Source: Treponema sp. (lineage in GTDB: Bacteria; Spirochaetota; Spirochaetia; Treponematales; Breznakiellaceae). Taken from it: DNA of 8,361 nucleotides. Both the position numbers and the translations under genes were made by a program. Under the pieces are notes generated by a model. That model ran no database searches. It saw nothing but the letters and a program-made list of their open reading frames with translations, and was not told the origin of the DNA. Positions 5,986 to 8,361 of this stretch are shown piece after piece; position 1 is the first letter of the stretch, and every line of letters begins with the position of its first letter. Location of the stretch: assembly GCA_031278025.1 (NCBI GenBank), contig JAITLF010000253.1, forward strand, positions 1 to 8,361. Reading direction: 5' to 3'.

Positions 5986-7107
5986 GTGGCCAAGCGTGAT
6001 TACTATGAAGTGTTGGGACTGCAAAAAGGCGCGTCCAAAGATGATATAAAGAAAGCGTATCGAAAACTTGCCATCCAGTATCATCCGGATAAAAATCCAG
6101 GGAACAAGGAGGCGGAAGAGAAGTTTAAAGAGGCGAGCGAAGCCTATGAAATTCTATCAGACGATCAGAAGAAGGCCGCTTACGATCAATTCGGGTTTGC
6201 CGGCGTAGAAGGGATGAGGGGCGGGCAGGATTTCTCCTCTGCCTTCCATGGCTTCGAGGACATCTTTGGGGATTTTTCCGGCATCTTCGATACTTTTTTC
6301 GGAGGTGGCGGACACCGTTCTTCCGGGGGCGGCTCAGGGAGCCTGCGCCAGGGGGCCAATCTCCGGTATGATATAGAGATACCCTTTAAGGATGCCGTCT
6401 TCGGTACCAAGGTGGAGATTCAGTATTCTCATAGCGAGTCCTGCTCTTCGTGCAAGGGGACCGGCGCGACTGGCGGTTCAGGCAGAAAAACCTGCCCCAC
6501 CTGCCAGGGAACGGGCCAGATCCGGCATAATCAGGGATTCTTCTCCGTGGCATCTACCTGTCCATCCTGCGGCGGGGAGGGCTTTATCATCGAACAGCCC
6601 TGTAAGGACTGCGGCGGGTCAGGTACGCAGAAAAAGCGCCAGAAGATCATGGTTACCATACCTGCGGGAGTGGAGAACGGGAAGCGGGTCGTCATTCCCC
6701 GACAGGGAGATGTCGGCCCCAGTGGCGGTCCTCCGGGGGACCTCTACGTATTCATCCAAGTAAAGCCTCATGAGTATTTTGAGCGTCAGGACCTGGATCT
6801 TTACTGCGCGGTGCCTGTATCCATAACCCAGGCGGCATTGGGAGCGGACATCCATATAACCACCCTGGATAGTAAAACTATCAAAGTGAAGATACCGCCG
6901 GGCATACAGAACGGCCAGTTGCTCCGTATCCGGGATGAAGGCGTTCCCGTATCCGGCCGCCGGGGTAGCCTCTACATCAAGGTGATGGTTCAGATACCGG
7001 CGAAGCTCTCCCGGCGGGGCCGGGAACTCATGGAAGAGCTGTCCCGTGTGGAAGGAGAGAATGAAGCGCCCAGGCCGATTCCCTTGGCAGATCTGGCCGA
7101 ACATTAA
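5986..7107 (+). CDS. dnaJ: DnaJ, Hsp40 co-chaperone (type I)
   Basis: DnaJ binds unfolded substrates, hands them to DnaK and stimulates its ATPase. The 373-residue protein has all class I parts: J domain (5-70) with HPD at 33-35; Gly/Phe region (71-122) with repeated GF and DIF elements; a zinc-binding domain with four CxxCxGxG motifs (153-160, 170-177, 192-199, 206-213); and two substrate-binding beta domains, with [14 protein letters not shown] and [13 protein letters not shown] typical of the family. The start is a GTG: AAAGGGG at 5973-5979 sits 7 bases upstream, and [10 protein letters not shown] follows directly. An ATG overlapping it by one base (5984) is out of frame. Last gene of the chaperone cluster; the hairpin before it suggests separate post-transcriptional tuning. 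Confidence 0.98.
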   Translation: MAKRDYYEVLGLQKGASKDDIKKAYRKLAIQYHPDKNPGNKEAEEKFKEASEAYEILSDDQKKAAYDQFGFAGVEGMRGGQDFSSAFHGFEDIFGDFSGIFDTFFGGGGHRSSGGGSGSLRQGANLRYDIEIPFKDAVFGTKVEIQYSHSESCSSCKGTGATGGSGRKTCPTCQGTGQIRHNQGFFSVASTCPSCGGEGFIIEQPCKDCGGSGTQKKRQKIMVTIPAGVENGKRVVIPRQGDVGPSGGPPGDLYVFIQVKPHEYFERQDLDLYCAVPVSITQAALGADIHITTLDSKTIKVKIPPGIQNGQLLRIRDEGVPVSGRRGSLYIKVMVQIPAKLSRRGRELMEELSRVEGENEAPRPIPLADLAEH

Positions 7108-7108
7108 C

Positions 7109-7162
7109 AGGGGAAACGCCAGGGTCGTTGGGTCAGTGCGTTACGTTATTCCCGTTTTCCCT
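7109..7162 (+). terminator. Long-stem inverted repeat after dnaJ
   Basis: AGGGGAAACG (7109-7118), starting two bases after the dnaJ stop, pairs with CGTTTTCCCT (7153-7162) over ten positions with one G-T pair; ACGC/GCGT (7116-7119, 7138-7141) offers an alternative inner pairing. There is no T-run, so it may protect the 3' end or terminate weakly. It is the only candidate for the end of the chaperone transcript before the decayed region. Confidence 0.35.
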
Positions 7163-7164
7163 AG

Positions 7165-7463
7165 GCCGGGTCTACCGCGTCCTCCAGCGTACCGGTTAAG
7201 GCAACGTATAACACTGCGGTAACCTTAAGTTTTGGTGAGAACGACGCGATCACGGACGTTACCGTTACCGGCCAGTTTATACAGCCCAAGTCCGGAAAAA
7301 CCGCCGACCGTAAGGTCGCTGTTTGGGCTTTCGTCCTCTCTGGCGAATCTTTTGTCTCGATGCCGGAGGGAAGAGTTTCATTACTGGCGTGATACCCAAG
7401 TCGGACGATGATGAAAAGTATGGCCGGGAACGTCATAGCCCTTCTTTTCCAGAAAGGCAGTGA
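7165..7463 (+). pseudogene. Fragment of a beta-rich, probably surface protein, frameshifted
   Basis: Between dnaJ and the IS200-type element there is no intact gene. Frame 1 is open from 7165 to 7392 and reads like real protein: VPVKATYNTAVTLSFGEND, ITDVTVTGQFIQPKSGK, RKVAVWAFVLSGESF. These alternate Val/Thr patterns suit an Ig-like or beta-sandwich domain. It has no start codon and follows a TAG at 7162-7164. Frame 3 then offers GGKSFITGVIPKSDDDEKYG to a TGA at 7461-7463, which would join smoothly if one indel lay near 7362-7378. I take this as the ruined 3' part of a larger gene. The opposite strand has an ORF over the same bases (7161-7475) that looks less protein-like. The family is not recognised. 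Bases 7464-7535 hold nothing I can name except a small AAATTC-CAT-GAATTT hairpin (7519-7533). Confidence 0.4.
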
Positions 7464-7543
7464 CACAAATAACACCGCAACGAGGAAAAATTGTATTATG
7501 CCAATAGTTTTGTATCCTAAATTCCATGAATTTTTATTCCCTT

Positions 7544-7571
7544 GGGGTAAATACCCCGCCTCTTGGGGCGG
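7544..7571 (+). other. Left-end hairpins of the IS200-type element (two exclusive folds)
   Basis: GGGGTA (7544-7549) pairs with TACCCC (7552-7557) around two A. CCGCC (7556-7560) pairs with GGCGG (7567-7571). Bases 7556-7557 belong to both, so only one hairpin can form at a time. The second resembles the right-end hairpin in sequence and is the better candidate for transposase recognition. In RNA the same structures lie just upstream of tnpA and could shield it from read-through transcription, as known for IS200. Confidence 0.6.
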
Positions 7572-7600
7572 TTAAAAACAAATAAAAACAGTGATAGAAT
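7572..7600 (+). promoter_or_regulatory. Possible promoter of tnpA
   Basis: TTAAAA (7572-7577) and TAGAAT (7595-7600) are 17 bp apart. Transcription would then start at about 7607, the A of the tnpA ATG, implying a leaderless message. This would explain why no usable Shine-Dalgarno precedes the gene (TAGGA directly abuts the ATG). Both boxes are imperfect. Confidence 0.35.
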
Positions 7601-7606
7601 GTAGGA

Positions 7607-8066
7607 ATGAGTGAATATATACATAAATCCCACAATGTATCGGTGTTGTTATATCACATCGTATGTCCGGCAAAATACAGGCGCATAGTCATTAACGAAG
7701 CAGTAGATAAAACGCAGAAAGCAGTGTGTGAAGAAATCAGCAAGAGGTATGAAATACAATACTTGGAGATAGGGACAGATGAGGATCACGTGCATTTTCT
7801 GGTACAATCAGTTCCTGCATATAGATCGACAAAGATAGTAACGACGATAAAAAGCATAATTGCAAGGGAAATATTTTCGAAACATCCGGAAGTAAAGAAG
7901 AAACTAAGGGGGAGGAGAATTTTGGACAGACGGACATTTCATAAGCACGGTAAGCAAACATGGAAACGAGTACGTGATAACAAACTATGTCAAATCACAA
8001 GGTACCGCAGAACATTACAAACAACTGAGCAAGATAACAGACGATTCACAGCCATCTTTCATTTGA
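7607..8066 (+). pseudogene. tnpA: IS200-type Y1 transposase TnpA, split by a one-base insertion
   Basis: Y1 transposases nick and join single-stranded DNA with an HUH metal site and one Tyr. Frame 2 from 7607 gives YIHKSHNVSVLLYH, then PAKYRR, EIGTDEDHVHFLVQSVP (HUH at His61-Val62-His63) and TIKSIIAREIF, all typical. After Arg-Gly at residues 101-102 the frame leaves the family. Removing one base (A7913) joins it to frame 3: GEFWTDGHFISTVSKHGNE, then NYVKSQG with Tyr127 and Gln131, and HYKQLSKITDD, ending at TGA 8064-8066. The repaired protein has 152 residues, the usual size. As the sequence stands, the product reads on in the wrong frame to a TGA at 8222-8224 (205 codons) without the catalytic Tyr, so it should be inactive. 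A sequencing error in the AGGGGGAGGAG stretch could mimic this. Confidence 0.9.
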
Positions 8067-8088
8067 CTAATTTTCAAACAAAGATCTT

Positions 8089-8120
8089 AAAATACCCGCC
8101 CCTTGGGGTGGGTATTTTTT
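8089..8120 (+). terminator. Right-end IS200 hairpin, also a strong intrinsic terminator
   Basis: AAAATACCC (8089-8097) pairs perfectly with GGGTATTTT (8110-8118). G8098 faces T8109, then CCCC (8099-8102) pairs with GGGG (8105-8108) around TT. The stem is 14 positions long and runs into six T (8115-8120), so as RNA it is a good terminator for tnpA; as single-stranded DNA it is the element's right-end recognition hairpin. It starts 22 bases after the repaired tnpA stop. Confidence 0.85.
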
Positions 8121-8201
8121 ATTATCAAAAAAGCCGAGATGATTATTGGGCCAAGAGAAGCCCCGACACCTCAAAAACAGTGGAGCCAACTCATACTAAT
8201 C

Positions 8202-8230
8202 TTTACAAAAGTATTAACTCATGATATAAT
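8202..8230 (+). promoter_or_regulatory. Near-consensus sigma-70 promoter pointing right
   Basis: TTTACA (8202-8207; five of six) and TATAAT (8225-8230; perfect) are separated by exactly 17 bp. It is the best promoter in the window. It lies about 75 bp beyond the IS200 right end and points out of the window. Transcription would begin near 8237. What it drives is not settled: the bases to 8361 hold only tiny ORFs. Confidence 0.7.
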
Positions 8231-8236
8231 AAAAGG

Positions 8237-8299
8237 ATGATGAGAATAAACGATGGCAGGAAATTGGGTGGTGATCTAGAAAGTATGATAAAGGGGTAA
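8237..8299 (+). CDS. Possible 20-residue peptide behind the strong promoter
   Basis: Two ATG codons in tandem (8237, 8240) start a frame reading MMRINDGRKLGGDLESMIKG and ending in TAA at 8297-8299. Its start coincides with the expected transcription start, so it would be leaderless or nearly so; AAAAGG (8231-8236) directly touches it. AAAGGGG overlaps its end and a second ATG (8299) overlaps the stop, but that frame ends after 13 codons. It could be a leader peptide, a remnant, or nothing. The rest, to 8361, shows one open frame (from 8298 in frame 3) that may be the beginning of a gene outside the window. Confidence 0.2.
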   Translation: MMRINDGRKLGGDLESMIKG

Positions 8300-8361
8300 T
8301 GACAACAGAGGCACAAAGAAATACTATGAAATTATGCTAATAACCATAGAAATCAAATGCC

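Larger units (their letters stand above)
7541..8128 (+). mobile_element. IS200/IS605-type insertion sequence (tnpA only), approximate ends
   Basis: One Y1-transposase gene is flanked by related hairpins, as expected for this group, which moves as single-stranded DNA and recognises end hairpins rather than inverted terminal repeats. The left end has hairpins at 7544-7571 and the right end a long one at 8089-8118. Both contain ATACCC, CGCC and CTTGGGG blocks in the same order, so they look like versions of one recognition structure. The exact cleavage sites are not determined: TCAA at 8125-8128 after the right hairpin is a candidate because IS608 uses that tetranucleotide, but this may not hold here. 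No tnpB is present. About 590 bp; the transposase is broken, so it could only move with help from another copy. Confidence 0.82.

Noticed and set aside
7161..7475. 104-codon ORF on the - strand
   Set aside because: No motif or ribosome site; the + strand frames over the same bases read more like protein.
7907..7916. Programmed frameshift in tnpA
   Set aside because: IS200-type TnpA is normally a single frame, and the change needed (skipping one base) does not sit on a known slippery motif.

Overview
The window looks like a chromosomal segment of a spirochaete, most likely a Treponema of the gut/termite-associated type. I infer this from the style of the proteins, a grpE-dnaK-dnaJ cluster without an adjoining hrcA or CIRCE operator, moderately GC-rich genes, and IS200- and IS630-type debris. 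The genus call is an inference from recall, not from a search.

Left edge (1-824): a graveyard of mobile DNA. Positions 2-168 are the 3' end of an IS630-family transposase with a frameshift. Positions 235-339 carry the start of a small exported BOF/YgiW-type protein that breaks off. Positions 318-722 hold a second, internally deleted IS630-type transposase remnant that begins where the BOF-like reading frame fails.

Centre-left (825-3213): two intact genes on the + strand. The first is a putative zinc metallopeptidase (HExxH, a downstream His-x-x-x-Phe-Trp, and a C-terminal coiled coil). The second is a secreted protein with eight predicted beta strands, reminiscent of a TIM barrel. Behind it lies a striking array of about fifteen 21-bp repeats (2801-3124) made of two alternating types, A and B, so the higher-order unit is 42 bp. 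Both types are imperfect palindromes. A nested stem structure with a T-run (3127-3213) then separates the array from the chaperone operon.

Centre-right (3225-7107): the Hsp70 machine. A sigma-70-like promoter precedes grpE. dnaK follows after one base, and dnaJ after an 86-bp gap that holds a strong inverted repeat. DnaK is the ATP-dependent chaperone, DnaJ delivers substrates and stimulates its ATPase, and GrpE exchanges nucleotide, so the three products form one cycle.

Right edge (7108-8361): about 430 bp of decayed coding sequence (a beta-rich fragment in two frames). Next comes an IS200/IS605-type element with recognisable end hairpins, whose TnpA is split by a one-base insertion: HUH lies before the break, and the catalytic Tyr and the Gln after it. 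Finally there is a near-consensus promoter (TTTACA-N17-TATAAT, 8202-8230) pointing out of the window.

Most likely novelty: the A/B 21-bp palindromic array with a stop-free heptad reading frame antisense to it, the uncharacterised metallopeptidase, and the TIM-barrel-like exported protein. I see no CRISPR array, tRNA or rRNA.
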